The notes under the pieces were generated by a model that was given only the letters and a program-made list of their open reading frames with translations, did no database searches and was not told the DNA's origin. DNA of 64,000 nt from Pseudomonas aestuarii (GTDB lineage Bacteria; Pseudomonadota; Gammaproteobacteria; Pseudomonadales; Pseudomonadaceae): NCBI RefSeq assembly GCF_027988105.1, contig NZ_JAQJZJ010000010.1:62001-126000 (forward strand). The letters run 5' to 3'. Shown in pieces: positions 1 to 8,249 of this stretch (the first letter of the stretch is position 1; every line of letters starts with the position of its first letter). A program made the translations under genes and the position numbers.

Positions 1-77
1 TGCCAGCGCCGCTAACCCAACCTACGACTACACGCCGGTGTGAAGCCCACCCTACGGGTTGCGGATTGTTCCAGCTT

Positions 78-560
78 TCAAAGCCGCGGTTCGACGCGCA
101 TACGACCACCGCTAGCGCGCTCATAAAGACTCTCGGCAGGCTCCTCGTTCTCGCGCTGCATGATCTCGCGCAATGTCGGGGCGTTCGCGTCATCCGGTTC
201 CGCTTGCGGACCCTGGCGATTCTTCCACCAGCGCGCCAGGGGCCAACGAATGGCCACGAACAACATATACAGGGCGAAAGCAATCAGTCCGTACATGGAC
301 AGATCGGCCACTGCGCGCCAGATGCCGTTACCCGCATCCAGCAGCAGATCCAGCGCGGTGATGGCAATCGACGGGGCGAGTATCTCTTCATTGGACGGAT
401 TGACGACGGTCGGACTGAACAGCAGCACCGCTGCCAGCAAACGCAGGGGCTCGCGCAGATAACGCCACATCCAGCGGGTCATGCGGAACCACACCAGCAG
501 GCAACCCAGGGCGGCGGCAACATAGACGCCCCAGGCAAGTAAATAGTCGTTTTCGTTCAT
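78..560 (-). CDS. Conserved membrane protein of unknown function
   Basis: About 160 residues. Hydrophobic helices lie near residues 5-25 (LAWGVYVAAALGCLLVWF), 38-52 and 85-107 (LIAFALYMLFVAI), and a charged, proline-rich cytoplasmic-type tail follows (PQAEPDDANAPTLREI). I chose the ATG that starts MNENDYLL. An in-frame ATG seven codons upstream (base 581) is possible, and neither has a strong ribosome site. It is transcribed away from the oligopeptidase gene, with about 160 bases of intergenic DNA holding repeat fragments between them. I recognise no catalytic motif and assign no function. Confidence 0.6.
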   Translation of the reverse strand: MNENDYLLAWGVYVAAALGCLLVWFRMTRWMWRYLREPLRLLAAVLLFSPTVVNPSNEEILAPSIAITALDLLLDAGNGIWRAVADLSMYGLIAFALYMLFVAIRWPLARWWKNRQGPQAEPDDANAPTLREIMQRENEEPAESLYERASGGRMRVEPRL

Positions 561-676
561 AAAGCGCGGATCTCTGAGCATGACGGGGCTGGCCCGTTGA
601 TAGCCGCAGCGAGTGAGGCTGCATTTTTCAACGGCCTGCTGATGCAGTGCGGCTTATGATAACGGCTTTTCCGTGG

Positions 677-692
677 TCCGACAGGCTGCTAG
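677..692. repeat. Terminal-repeat fragment of a MITE-like element
   Basis: The 16 bases tccgacaggctgctag are the exact reverse complement of the left terminal repeat of the complete element at 12162-12330. The preceding bases (gcatttttcaacggcctgctg, around 628-648) resemble Pseudomonas intergenic repeats with a ttgaaaaa core. It lies just upstream of the oligopeptidase ribosome site, so the element fragment may carry promoter or leader sequence for that gene. Confidence 0.5.
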
Positions 693-722
693 CTGCAGAC
701 TGGACAGAATTGGAGTCACCCG

Positions 723-2765
723 ATGCCGCACGCCCCCATCGCCCGCACCGACAACGCTGCCGACCCTTACCGCTGGCTGGAGCAGCGCGACGCCGAGGAG
801 GTGCTCGAGTACCTCAAGGCGGAAAACAGCTACCTGGAGGGCGAACTGGCCGAGCAACGCGAGCTGCGCGAAGCGCTGTTTCAGGAGATCAAGGGGCGCA
901 TCCGCGAGACCGACCTGTCGCTGCCTGCGCCCTGGGGCCCGTGGCTCTACTATCAGCGCACCACCGCGGGTGACGAATACCCGCGCCACTACCGCTGCCC
1001 GCGTCCGACCGATGGCTCGCTCGACGTCGATGAGAGCGCCGAACAACTGCTGCTCGACCCCAACGCCTTGGCAGATGGTGGTTTTATCTCGCTGGGCGCC
1101 TTCAGCATCAGCCAGGATCACCAGCGCCTGGCCTACAGCCTGGACACCAGCGGCGATGAGGTCTACCAGCTGTTCGTCAAGGACCTGGCCACTGGCGCGA
1201 TCAGCCAACTGCCGTTCGCCGATTGCGACGGCAGCATGACCTGGGCCAACGACAGCCAGACCCTGTTCTTCGGCGAGTTGGACGACTGCCATCGCCCGCA
1301 CAAGCTGTACCGTCATCGCCTCGGCAGCGACTCTGCCGAGCTGGTGTTCCACGAGGCCGACGGGCGTTTCTTTCTCAACTGCTACCGCACCAGCTCCGAG
1401 CGCCAACTGGTGCTGATGCTGGGCAGCAAGACCACCAGCGAGGCCTGGGTACTGGATGCCGATACGCCGCAGGCCGCGTTCCGCTGCCTGGCGCCGCGCG
1501 AGGACGGCCACGAATACTACGTCGACCACGGCAAGGTCGAGGGCGACTGGGCCTGGTTGATCCGCAGCAACCAGAGCGGGATCAACTTCGCCCTGTACTG
1601 CGTGAAGCAAACCAGCCCCGCGCAGACGCCGACCCGCGAGCACTGGAACGAACTGCGCGGCCATGACCCGCAGGTGATGCTCGAAGGCGTGAGCCTGAAT
1701 GACAGCGCGCTGACCCTCAGCCTGCGCGAGGGCGGCCTGCCGATCATCGAGGTGCACACCCAGGGCCAGCACGCCTACCGGGTGCAGCTGCCGGATGCGG
1801 CCTACAGCCTGGACGTGCAGGACACCCTGGAGTTTGCCAGCCCGGTGCTTCGCCTGCGCTACGAGGCGCTCAACCGCCCGGCGCAGATCCGCCAACTGAC
1901 CCTCGTCGACGGCGCCCAGCAGGTGCTCAAGGAAACCCCGGTGCTGGGCCCGTTCGACGCCGACGACTATGTCAGCCAGCGCCTCTGGGCCACCGCCCCC
2001 GACGGCACCCAGGTGCCCATCAGCCTGGTGGCCAAGCGCGACGTATTTGCTCAGCCTGCCCCGCTCTACCTCTATGGCTACGGCGCCTATGGCGAAAGCC
2101 TCGACCCCTGGTTCTCCCACGCGCGCCTGAGCCTGCTGGAGCGCGGTTTCGTCTTTGCCATCGCCCACGTGCGCGGCGGCGGCGAGCTGGGTGAAGCCTG
2201 GTACCGCGCCGGCAAGCTGGAACACAAGCACAACAGCTTCGATGATTTCATTGCCTGCGCCGAGCACCTGATCAGCAGCGGCTACACCACGGCGGATCAG
2301 CTCGCCATCAGCGGCGGCAGTGCCGGCGGCCTGCTGATCGGCGCGGTGCTCAACCAGCGCCCCGAACTGTTTGCCGCGGCTATCGCCGAGGTGCCCTTCG
2401 TCGACGTGCTCAACACCATGCAGAATCCCGACCTGCCGCTGACCGTCACCGAGTACGACGAATGGGGCGACCCGCACGAAGCCGAGGTGTTCGAGCGGAT
2501 CAAAGGCTACGCGCCCTATGAGAACGTCCAGGCCCAGGCCTACCCGGCAATCCTCGCCGTGGCTGGCTACAACGACAGCCGCGTGCAGTACTGGGAGGCG
2601 GCCAAGTGGGTGGCCAAGCTGCGCGCGCACAAGACCGACAACCACCTGCTGCTCCTGAAGACCGACCTCGACGCCGGCCACGGCGGCATGAGCGGACGTT
2701 ACCAGGCACTCAGGGATGTGGCGCTGGAGTACGCCTTCCTGCTCAAGGTGTTCGGGTTTGGCTGA
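723..2765 (+). CDS. ptrB: Oligopeptidase B (S9 prolyl-oligopeptidase family)
   Basis: A 680-residue cytosolic serine peptidase of family S9A that cuts short peptides after basic residues; the length is usual for oligopeptidase B. An N-terminal beta-propeller gate is followed by an alpha/beta-hydrolase domain from about residue 400. The catalytic triad is visible: Ser533 in SGGSAGGLL, Asp618 in YNDSRV and His653 in AGHGG. There is no signal peptide. A ggag ribosome site lies just before the ATG. The fragment of a MITE-like repeat sits immediately upstream. The gene is monocistronic as far as can be seen. Confidence 0.95.
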   Translation: MPHAPIARTDNAADPYRWLEQRDAEEVLEYLKAENSYLEGELAEQRELREALFQEIKGRIRETDLSLPAPWGPWLYYQRTTAGDEYPRHYRCPRPTDGSLDVDESAEQLLLDPNALADGGFISLGAFSISQDHQRLAYSLDTSGDEVYQLFVKDLATGAISQLPFADCDGSMTWANDSQTLFFGELDDCHRPHKLYRHRLGSDSAELVFHEADGRFFLNCYRTSSERQLVLMLGSKTTSEAWVLDADTPQAAFRCLAPREDGHEYYVDHGKVEGDWAWLIRSNQSGINFALYCVKQTSPAQTPTREHWNELRGHDPQVMLEGVSLNDSALTLSLREGGLPIIEVHTQGQHAYRVQLPDAAYSLDVQDTLEFASPVLRLRYEALNRPAQIRQLTLVDGAQQVLKETPVLGPFDADDYVSQRLWATAPDGTQVPISLVAKRDVFAQPAPLYLYGYGAYGESLDPWFSHARLSLLERGFVFAIAHVRGGGELGEAWYRAGKLEHKHNSFDDFIACAEHLISSGYTTADQLAISGGSAGGLLIGAVLNQRPELFAAAIAEVPFVDVLNTMQNPDLPLTVTEYDEWGDPHEAEVFERIKGYAPYENVQAQAYPAILAVAGYNDSRVQYWEAAKWVAKLRAHKTDNHLLLLKTDLDAGHGGMSGRYQALRDVALEYAFLLKVFGFG

Positions 2766-2877
2766 AAAAAAGACACCCGACTGCGGGCCCATTCACAGCT
2801 TGGTGTCAGCGGCAGTTGGCAAGCCTGGGCAGGCCGGCTAACGTCACACTTATCCCGGCCCGACGCAGCAGAACCCC

Positions 2878-3351
2878 ATGCCAGACAGCTCTTACCTGAT
2901 CGACGAAATCCGCGACATGCTGCTCGACTGCGGCCTGTTCAACAGCCTGCAGCCCAGCGAGGTACTGACTGCAGCTGGCTATTTCAACATCAGCAGATTT
3001 GAGCCGGATGCAATTATCTGCCACGAGGGTGATGCCGGTACCTTCATGTGCATCATCCACTTCGGCGCGGTATCGATCTGCAAGACCAACTCCAGTGGCG
3101 AAACGGTCGAGATCGCCAAGCTGCGCAAGGGTCGTGCCTTCGGCGAAATGGCGGTACTGGACGGTGAAAGACGCTCGGCCAGCTGCATCGCCGTCAGCGA
3201 CTGCACCTTGTTGATCCTGGCCCGGGACTCGCTGGAGAAAATGCTGCAAGAGGCCCCCAGGTCCGCCGCCCAAGTGATCCGCGCCATCGCCGTGGCCATG
3301 TCCAGGCGCCTGCGCATGGTCGACGGTCAGTTGGTCGAGCAGCAGATCTAG
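2878..3351 (+). CDS. Cyclic-nucleotide-binding domain protein
   Basis: A 157-residue protein that is essentially a single cNMP-binding (CAP_ED) domain. The phosphate-binding cassette is seen as FGEMAVLDGERRSAS at residues 88-102, preceded by the beta-roll signature EGDAGTFMCIIHFGAV. There is no helix-turn-helix C-terminal domain, so unlike Crp/Vfr it should not bind DNA. It probably acts as a stand-alone sensor or a subunit of another protein; its partner is not evident from the neighbourhood. Which nucleotide binds (cAMP, cGMP or another) cannot be told from this reading. Confidence 0.8.
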   Translation: MPDSSYLIDEIRDMLLDCGLFNSLQPSEVLTAAGYFNISRFEPDAIICHEGDAGTFMCIIHFGAVSICKTNSSGETVEIAKLRKGRAFGEMAVLDGERRSASCIAVSDCTLLILARDSLEKMLQEAPRSAAQVIRAIAVAMSRRLRMVDGQLVEQQI

Positions 3352-3517
3352 GCCGGCATCACGGCCCGCACCCGATGCTTACAGGAATCCGCGAACCCCA
3401 GGGCCGCGCCCCCATTCACATCCGGTTTCCCAGAGTCCGGTAATCTGGCGATTCACTCGGCCTGTCCCACCCCAGCCTGCCAGCTGCGAAGCTGTGGCTT
3501 CGCCGACGTGAGCCAGT

Positions 3518-3847
3518 TCAGTCGCCCGCCTTGCGGCTACCCGGGATGCCCTGGCTGTTGCGCTGGCGCTGCTGCTCTAGCAGCGGTAACTCGCCGTCGG
3601 GCGGAGCCAGGGAAGCGCCAGCTGGATTGGCCTTGTAGCCCGTGCCGTCATTGAGCAAGGGTGGATGATGCGGCGCCGGAGTCGGCAGCTTGCGCGGCCG
3701 CGGCTGGATGAAGGGTTGCGGGGTGGCGGTGCCGGGTGAGCCGGCAGGTCGCTCCCGGGGCGTCGACGCTGGATAGTCCCGCGCCTGGATCGCGCTGCCG
3801 CACAGCACCGCCAGACCCAGCAGTAGTGCGCTCGCCAATCGCATCAT
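3518..3847 (-). CDS. Small exported proline-rich protein, function unknown
   Basis: 109 residues. An N-terminal signal peptide (MMRLASALLLGLAVLCGSAIQA, cleavage probably after the AxA-like IQA) is followed by a low-complexity region rich in Pro, Arg and Gln (PRKLPTPAPHHPPLL). There is no lipobox spacing typical of a lipoprotein, although a Cys lies in the hydrophobic stretch. The second Met could also be the start. It is transcribed convergently with the cNMP-binding gene and divergently from the YajD-type gene. I recognise no family. Confidence 0.55.
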   Translation of the reverse strand: MMRLASALLLGLAVLCGSAIQARDYPASTPRERPAGSPGTATPQPFIQPRPRKLPTPAPHHPPLLNDGTGYKANPAGASLAPPDGELPLLEQQRQRNSQGIPGSRKAGD

Positions 3848-3976
3848 TCACCTCTATTTTGCAAGACTCCTGGACATTGGGCTGTGCGCAGCGCCGATTA
3901 GTGCCCACCCGCCTGTTTTCGCCGACCATCGGCAGGGCTACACTGTCGGCATTAGTAGTTAGCCACGAGACCAGTC

Positions 3977-4345
3977 ATGAGCACGGACAAATCACCCTCG
4001 CCTACCGCCAAGCTTGACCGCATCCTTGCCGATGCCCAGCGCAGCCGCGAAGAAGGCTACCGGGATAAAGCCCTGAAGATGTACCCGCATGTCTGCGGCC
4101 GTTGTGCCCGGGAATTTTCCGGCAAGCGCCTGAGCGAACTGACCGTGCACCACCGCGATCACAACCACGACAACAACCCGCAAGACGGTTCCAACTGGGA
4201 GTTGCTGTGCCTGTATTGCCACGATAACGAGCACGCACGCTACACCGACCAGCAGTACTTCAGCGAAGGCTCGACTTCCAGCCCACAGGGGCCGAAATCG
4301 ACCCACAAGGCCTTTGCCGACCTGGCCGCCCTGCTGAAAAAATAA
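3977..4345 (+). CDS. yajD: YajD-type HNH nuclease family protein
   Basis: A 122-residue HNH/ENDO VII superfamily protein. The zinc knuckles Cys40-x2-Cys43 and Cys78-x2-Cys81 bracket the histidine-metal centre LTVHHRDHNHDNNP and NWELLCLYCHDNEH. Length and order match E. coli YajD. The family is annotated as a putative HNH endonuclease; its physiological substrate is not established. It starts at the ATG after gccacgagaccagtc, without a strong ribosome site. It is divergent from the small exported protein. Confidence 0.85.
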   Translation: MSTDKSPSPTAKLDRILADAQRSREEGYRDKALKMYPHVCGRCAREFSGKRLSELTVHHRDHNHDNNPQDGSNWELLCLYCHDNEHARYTDQQYFSEGSTSSPQGPKSTHKAFADLAALLKK

Positions 4346-4579
4346 AGACTGAGGCTGCTTAAGCAGCGATCCGTTCGGAGGTAGGGCGGCCTCGGAGCGC
4401 AGCGACAGCCCGCCATTTTTTGTACCGCGCCGAGCATCCATGGCGTACTGCCTGCGGCGAGTACACCCTACGGCTCTGCTTTTGTGTGAATGCAAACTTC
4501 GGCACGCTGCTTCGCAATTGCCCTGGCAGCAATGCCGTCAGGCCTTATACTGCCGCCCTTTGCGTAAAGGCCCTGCTTC
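4346..4579. other. Intergenic region with interspersed GC-rich repeat
   Basis: No gene is seen. The region contains a GC-rich inverted motif near 4385-4412 and a motif around 4450-4470 (tgcctgcggcgagtacacc) resembling one at 32826-32850 in the cobO-cobB gap. These look like Pseudomonas interspersed repeats. The promoter of the following methyltransferase gene must lie in the last hundred bases. Confidence 0.4.
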
Positions 4580-5047
4580 GTGGCGAACAAACGATACAGC
4601 TGCATTGGTTTATTCAACCCAAAATCCCCGGAGAACGTCGGCGCGGTGATGCGCGCCGCCGGTTGCTATGGCGCGGCCTCGGTGTTCTACACCGGTACAC
4701 GCTATGAGCATGCCCGCGACTTCGTCACCGACACCAAGAAGGTCTTCCAGGATATTCCGCTGATCGGCATCGATGATCTGCAGAAGATCATCCCGCTGGG
4801 CTGCACACCAGTCGCGGTGGAATTGGTCGAAGGCGCGCGACCGCTGCCGCAATACACCCACCCGGACCGGGCGATCTATATCTTCGGCCCGGAAGACGGC
4901 TCGCTGAACAAGGAAATACGCGCCTGGTGCGAGGATGTGATCTACATCCCCACCCAGGGCTGCATGAACCTCGCCGCCACGGTCAATGTGGTGCTCTACG
5001 ACCGCATGGCCAAGGGTAACAACACCAAGTCCGGACCCAAGTTCTAA
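4580..5047 (+). CDS. SpoU/TrmH-family RNA 2'-O-methyltransferase
   Basis: A 155-residue SPOUT (alpha/beta-knot) methyltransferase. The three family motifs are present: NPKSPENVGAVMRAAG (motif 1), YIFGPEDGS (motif 2) and QGCMNLAATVNVVLYD (motif 3). It probably 2'-O-methylates a tRNA or rRNA nucleotide. Its size resembles TrmL, but the motif details differ enough that I do not give that name. The start is a GTG (gtggcgaacaaacga) fitting MANKRYSCIGL. It stands alone between intergenic DNA and a convergent peptidase gene. Confidence 0.85.
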   Translation: MANKRYSCIGLFNPKSPENVGAVMRAAGCYGAASVFYTGTRYEHARDFVTDTKKVFQDIPLIGIDDLQKIIPLGCTPVAVELVEGARPLPQYTHPDRAIYIFGPEDGSLNKEIRAWCEDVIYIPTQGCMNLAATVNVVLYDRMAKGNNTKSGPKF

Positions 5048-5086
5048 CCGCCCCGGCCGCAGCTAGGGCGCTCGCCTGCGCAGAGA

Positions 5087-6316
5087 CTACTTCAGCAGTT
5101 TGCTGTCGAGCACCTTGGACGCCCCGCCCATCACGTTCTCGCTGATCTCGATAAAGTCCTTGGTACTGACCTTGTCCAGACGCATCAGGCCACGGGTTAC
5201 ATCGTCCAGCGAGCGTGGCGCAGTGCTGCCCTTGGTCTTCTGGCGGATTTCCCGATCCAGTTCCTGCAGCAGCAGTACCGCACGCGCAGTCACCGGACCG
5301 CTGGCGCTATTGCCTCGCAGGCTCTTCACCGGCTTGCTCCAGTCAAGCAGCTGTTCACGGACTTTCTGGTAGCGCTCTTCGCTCAAGCCACCGGCGCGGC
5401 GAACCAGTTCGATGGCGTAATACTCGGCAAGTCCCTCGGTGACCCAGTCGCTACGCTCGCGCGACTGGATGCGGCTGAACACATGCACCAGTTCATGCAC
5501 GAGCGAACTGGTGCCGTTCTCGCTGACCAGCGGACGATCGGCATGCATGTAATAGGAGTTGGTCGCCGACAGGCCGCCACGCCACATCGGGTCGCCAGCG
5601 CCGACGATGAGCAGCTTGGCCGGGTCACGCGGGAACACCGCCTGGGCTTCCTTCCAGACGAAGGTTAAGAGGGTAAGAATGTCCATGCGGCGCATGCCCT
5701 CGCCAACCGGCGCGGCGATGGTCACATCGGTTTCGCCAAGCTTGTCGCGGCGCGTCCCGATCTTGCCGGCGATGATCCAGCCGGTCGGACGATCGAACTT
5801 GCGATGCGGGTTGTCGATGCGGAACTTGTTCTTGCCAATCAGCGGCCAGCCGGTCTCGACGCCGCGCCAGCCCTTGGGTAGCTCGAACTGCAGGCGTGCG
5901 ACCAGCTCGGTCTTGTTCTGCTGGCGCAACTGGGCGCTGGGCACCAGGTTGTCGCCGCGCAGCAAGGCCCAGTCTTCGGTCATGCGCGCATCGAAACGGC
6001 CATTTCCCCGCGGCTGACTGATGCGCACGCGGTAGGTCAGCTTCGCCACGCCTTTGCCTGGTTGCCAGACCCCACGTTCGGGGCTTTCCTGGCTCCACTC
6101 GCCGTCGGCACTGAAATCGCTGTAGATGCCCTTGTCACCCAGATTGAACGACAGGCTGCGCACGCGCTCGCCCTTGCCCAGGGTCAGGCTGACTTCGGCC
6201 TGATCGCTCTCGGGCAGAAAGCGCACGAGGTAATCCAGGTCGACCTTCTGCGCCGCCCAGAGTGGTGTGCACAGGCTCAACAGTAAGGCGGACAACAAGC
6301 TACGGCGAATCATCAT
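5087..6316 (-). CDS. Exported gluzincin-like metallopeptidase (M61-related)
   Basis: About 409 residues with a signal peptide (MMIRRSLLSALLLSLCTPLWA). The central domain carries HELVH followed after about 20 residues by TEGLAEYY, the HExxH...E zinc and catalytic pattern of gluzincins. It sits after a beta-rich N-terminal half like that of M61-type peptidases. The start was chosen because aggaa precedes this ATG at good spacing; in-frame ATGs at 6325 and 6382 would put extra residues before the signal peptide. It probably acts in the periplasm; the substrate is unknown. Confidence 0.75.
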   Translation of the reverse strand: MMIRRSLLSALLLSLCTPLWAAQKVDLDYLVRFLPESDQAEVSLTLGKGERVRSLSFNLGDKGIYSDFSADGEWSQESPERGVWQPGKGVAKLTYRVRISQPRGNGRFDARMTEDWALLRGDNLVPSAQLRQQNKTELVARLQFELPKGWRGVETGWPLIGKNKFRIDNPHRKFDRPTGWIIAGKIGTRRDKLGETDVTIAAPVGEGMRRMDILTLLTFVWKEAQAVFPRDPAKLLIVGAGDPMWRGGLSATNSYYMHADRPLVSENGTSSLVHELVHVFSRIQSRERSDWVTEGLAEYYAIELVRRAGGLSEERYQKVREQLLDWSKPVKSLRGNSASGPVTARAVLLLQELDREIRQKTKGSTAPRSLDDVTRGLMRLDKVSTKDFIEISENVMGGASKVLDSKLLK

Positions 6317-6422
6317 GATGGGCATTTCCTGGCGGCACGGGTCTGTGCACTGGGTAGACCGGATATGGGCCGGGCAATTCAATGCAAGCTGATCCTTATA
6401 GCTGGTTAAACCTAACCCTGCA

Positions 6423-6872
6423 TCAGCCGGCGCGGAAAATCAGGTGCTCTTCCCAATCGTCCTCGGCCACGCTGTTTTCGCTGAGCATGCGCCCGGACTG
6501 GGAAATCCGCTGCTGGTGCACCTGCTCCGGATCGCCGCAGACCAGGTGATGCCACAGCAGCAGGTCCTTGCCCTCGCTGACCAGGCGATAGGCGCAGGTC
6601 GGCGGCAGCCACTGGAACTGGTCGGCCTGGGCCGGGGTGAGCTGGATGCAATCGGGCACGGTCTTTCGACGATTGCTGTAGTCCGTGCAGCGGCAGCTCT
6701 TCAGGTCGAGCAGCTTGCAGGCGATGCGCGTGTAATAGACGCTGCCGTCGTCGTCATCCTCGAGTTTTTGCAGGCAGCACAGGCCGCAGCCATCGCACAG
6801 CGATTCCCACTCGTCCTGATCGAGTTGCTCGAGGGTTTTGCGTTTCCAGAAGGGTTCGACTTTGGCGGCCAT
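6423..6872 (-). CDS. ycgN: YcgN family cysteine-cluster protein (UPF0260)
   Basis: A 149-residue conserved protein with the family's cysteine-rich signature: CDGCGLCC near residue 27, then a later Cys pair in KSCRCTDYSNR and a Cys in VPDC, suggesting a metal or Fe-S site. The function is unproven in the family. It is the last gene of a same-strand block (rnd, ycgL, hydroxyacid dehydrogenase, ycgN), with about 145 bases separating it from the dehydrogenase. Confidence 0.88.
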   Translation of the reverse strand: MAAKVEPFWKRKTLEQLDQDEWESLCDGCGLCCLQKLEDDDDGSVYYTRIACKLLDLKSCRCTDYSNRRKTVPDCIQLTPAQADQFQWLPPTCAYRLVSEGKDLLLWHHLVCGDPEQVHQQRISQSGRMLSENSVAEDDWEEHLIFRAG

Positions 6873-7017
6873 GGTGAGGATACGGTGTCTGGCGAAAAGG
6901 CCGGCAGTCTAGCGCGCGCCTCGCAAGCGGCCAAGGGCGGCGGGCCGAATGGCAGCGCAGTGGTGGCGGCAACTCGCCCGACGCCACTCTCGTCGCGCCT
7001 GGATCCATGCGGGCGAC

Positions 7018-7950
7018 TCAATACCCGCGGGCGAAATCCACGGCGCCACGCAACTCGCTGCCGGCCTGGAAACGCCGCAGATTGTCGACGAACAACTGCA
7101 CCAGCAGCCGTGGCTCGGTGGGCGCGGCGCTGTGCCCGGTGAGCAGCAGGCGCGGCGCCTTCCAGAACGGATGCCCGGCGGGCAGCGGCTCCTGGCGGCA
7201 GACGTCGATCACCGCGCCGGCCAATTGGCCCTGCTGCAGCGCCGCGACCAGGTCGGCGTCGACGACTGCCACGCCACGCCCGGCGTTGATCAGCAGCGCG
7301 CCGGGTTTGAGCCGGGCGAACAGCGCGGCATCGTAGATATCGCGGGTGGCCGGGGTGTCCGGCAACAGGTTGATCAGGTAATCGGCCTGGCTGGCCAGGC
7401 GCGACAACTGATCGAGGCTGGCTACTTCGACAAAAGGCGCGAGGACGCGCGCGCAACTGGCCACGCCGTACAGCTCGATGCCGAATGGGGCGAGAAAGCG
7501 TGCCACGCTCTGGCCGATATCGCCGCTGCCGACGATCAGCGCACGGCGTCCAGCCAGACTCTGCGGCAGACGGCCATCCCAATGCTGCTCGACCTGGGCG
7601 GCCAGGCGGGCAAACAGCTGACGCTCGTGGGCCAGCAGGTGACAGAGCACGTACTCGGCCATCACCTGGCCGAAGATGCCGACCGCACGACTCAACAGAT
7701 AATCGTGCGGCAGGTCGGCGGCCAGCAACGGCGTGATGCCGGCCCAGGTCGATTGCAGCCACTGTGGCTGGTGCCCCTGCGCCAGCAGTGGCGCAAGCAG
7801 ATCCGGCTGACCGAGCCAGAGCGGACAACTGCCGGCCCAGCGCGCCAGCTCGAGCGGGTCGGCACTGCCAAACGGCTCGAGCTCGGGCGCCACCTGTTGC
7901 AGCAGCTCGGCATAGCGGGCATGTGCGGCTTCACCGATGAGGACGCGCAT
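7018..7950 (-). CDS. D-2-hydroxyacid dehydrogenase, glyoxylate/hydroxypyruvate reductase type
   Basis: About 310 residues of the NAD(P)-dependent D-isomer-specific 2-hydroxyacid dehydrogenase family, GhrA-like subgroup. The Rossmann motif is GSGDIGQ. The catalytic residues are Arg in NAGRGVAVVD, Glu in DVCRQEPLP and His in LLTGHSAAP. It likely reduces glyoxylate, hydroxypyruvate or a related oxoacid. I chose the ATG giving MRVLIGEA. An upstream in-frame TTG (7959) would overlap the ycgL stop by 4 bases, so translational coupling is possible either way. Confidence 0.85.
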   Translation of the reverse strand: MRVLIGEAAHARYAELLQQVAPELEPFGSADPLELARWAGSCPLWLGQPDLLAPLLAQGHQPQWLQSTWAGITPLLAADLPHDYLLSRAVGIFGQVMAEYVLCHLLAHERQLFARLAAQVEQHWDGRLPQSLAGRRALIVGSGDIGQSVARFLAPFGIELYGVASCARVLAPFVEVASLDQLSRLASQADYLINLLPDTPATRDIYDAALFARLKPGALLINAGRGVAVVDADLVAALQQGQLAGAVIDVCRQEPLPAGHPFWKAPRLLLTGHSAAPTEPRLLVQLFVDNLRRFQAGSELRGAVDFARGY

Positions 7951-7955
7951 GGCGG

Positions 7956-8249
7956 TCAAATCGGGTCGTTGCGACGCAGCAATTCTTCCGGCAGATGCTC
8001 GATGTATTCATCTTCCGGCGGCGGCATCTGCAGGTGGTAGCCCTGCTTCTCGAGGTTTTCCAGCACGGCGTGAATATCCTCGCGAGCCAGCTTGCGCTCG
8101 GGCGTGAGCACCATGCTGAAAGCCAGGGTTGGCGGACCGAACGCCGCCAGCAGGCTTTCCGGCACCCGCTCCAGGGCATCGCTTTTCAGCACGTAGAGGT
8201 ACATCTCGTTTTTGCGCGGGCTTTTGTAGATCGAACAGATGCGTTTCAC
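7956..8249 (-). CDS. ycgL: YcgL family protein
   Basis: A 97-residue conserved YcgL-domain protein (MKRICSIYKSPRKNEMYLYV), a small alpha/beta fold of unknown biochemical role usually encoded beside RNase D. It begins with GTG overlapping the rnd stop (GTGA), which indicates translational coupling. It is followed immediately by the hydroxyacid dehydrogenase gene. Confidence 0.9.
   Translation of the reverse strand: MKRICSIYKSPRKNEMYLYVLKSDALERVPESLLAAFGPPTLAFSMVLTPERKLAREDIHAVLENLEKQGYHLQMPPPEDEYIEHLPEELLRRNDPI

Noticed and set aside
654..2792. A 712-codon open frame antisense to oligopeptidase B
   Set aside because: Long antisense frames are common in GC-rich Pseudomonas DNA. It has no ribosome site or recognisable domain, while the plus frame has a full catalytic triad.
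4346..4579. Coding frames within 4420-4707 overlapping the methyltransferase
   Set aside because: They overlap the SpoU gene and lack a start signal and domain; the SpoU frame has all three family motifs.
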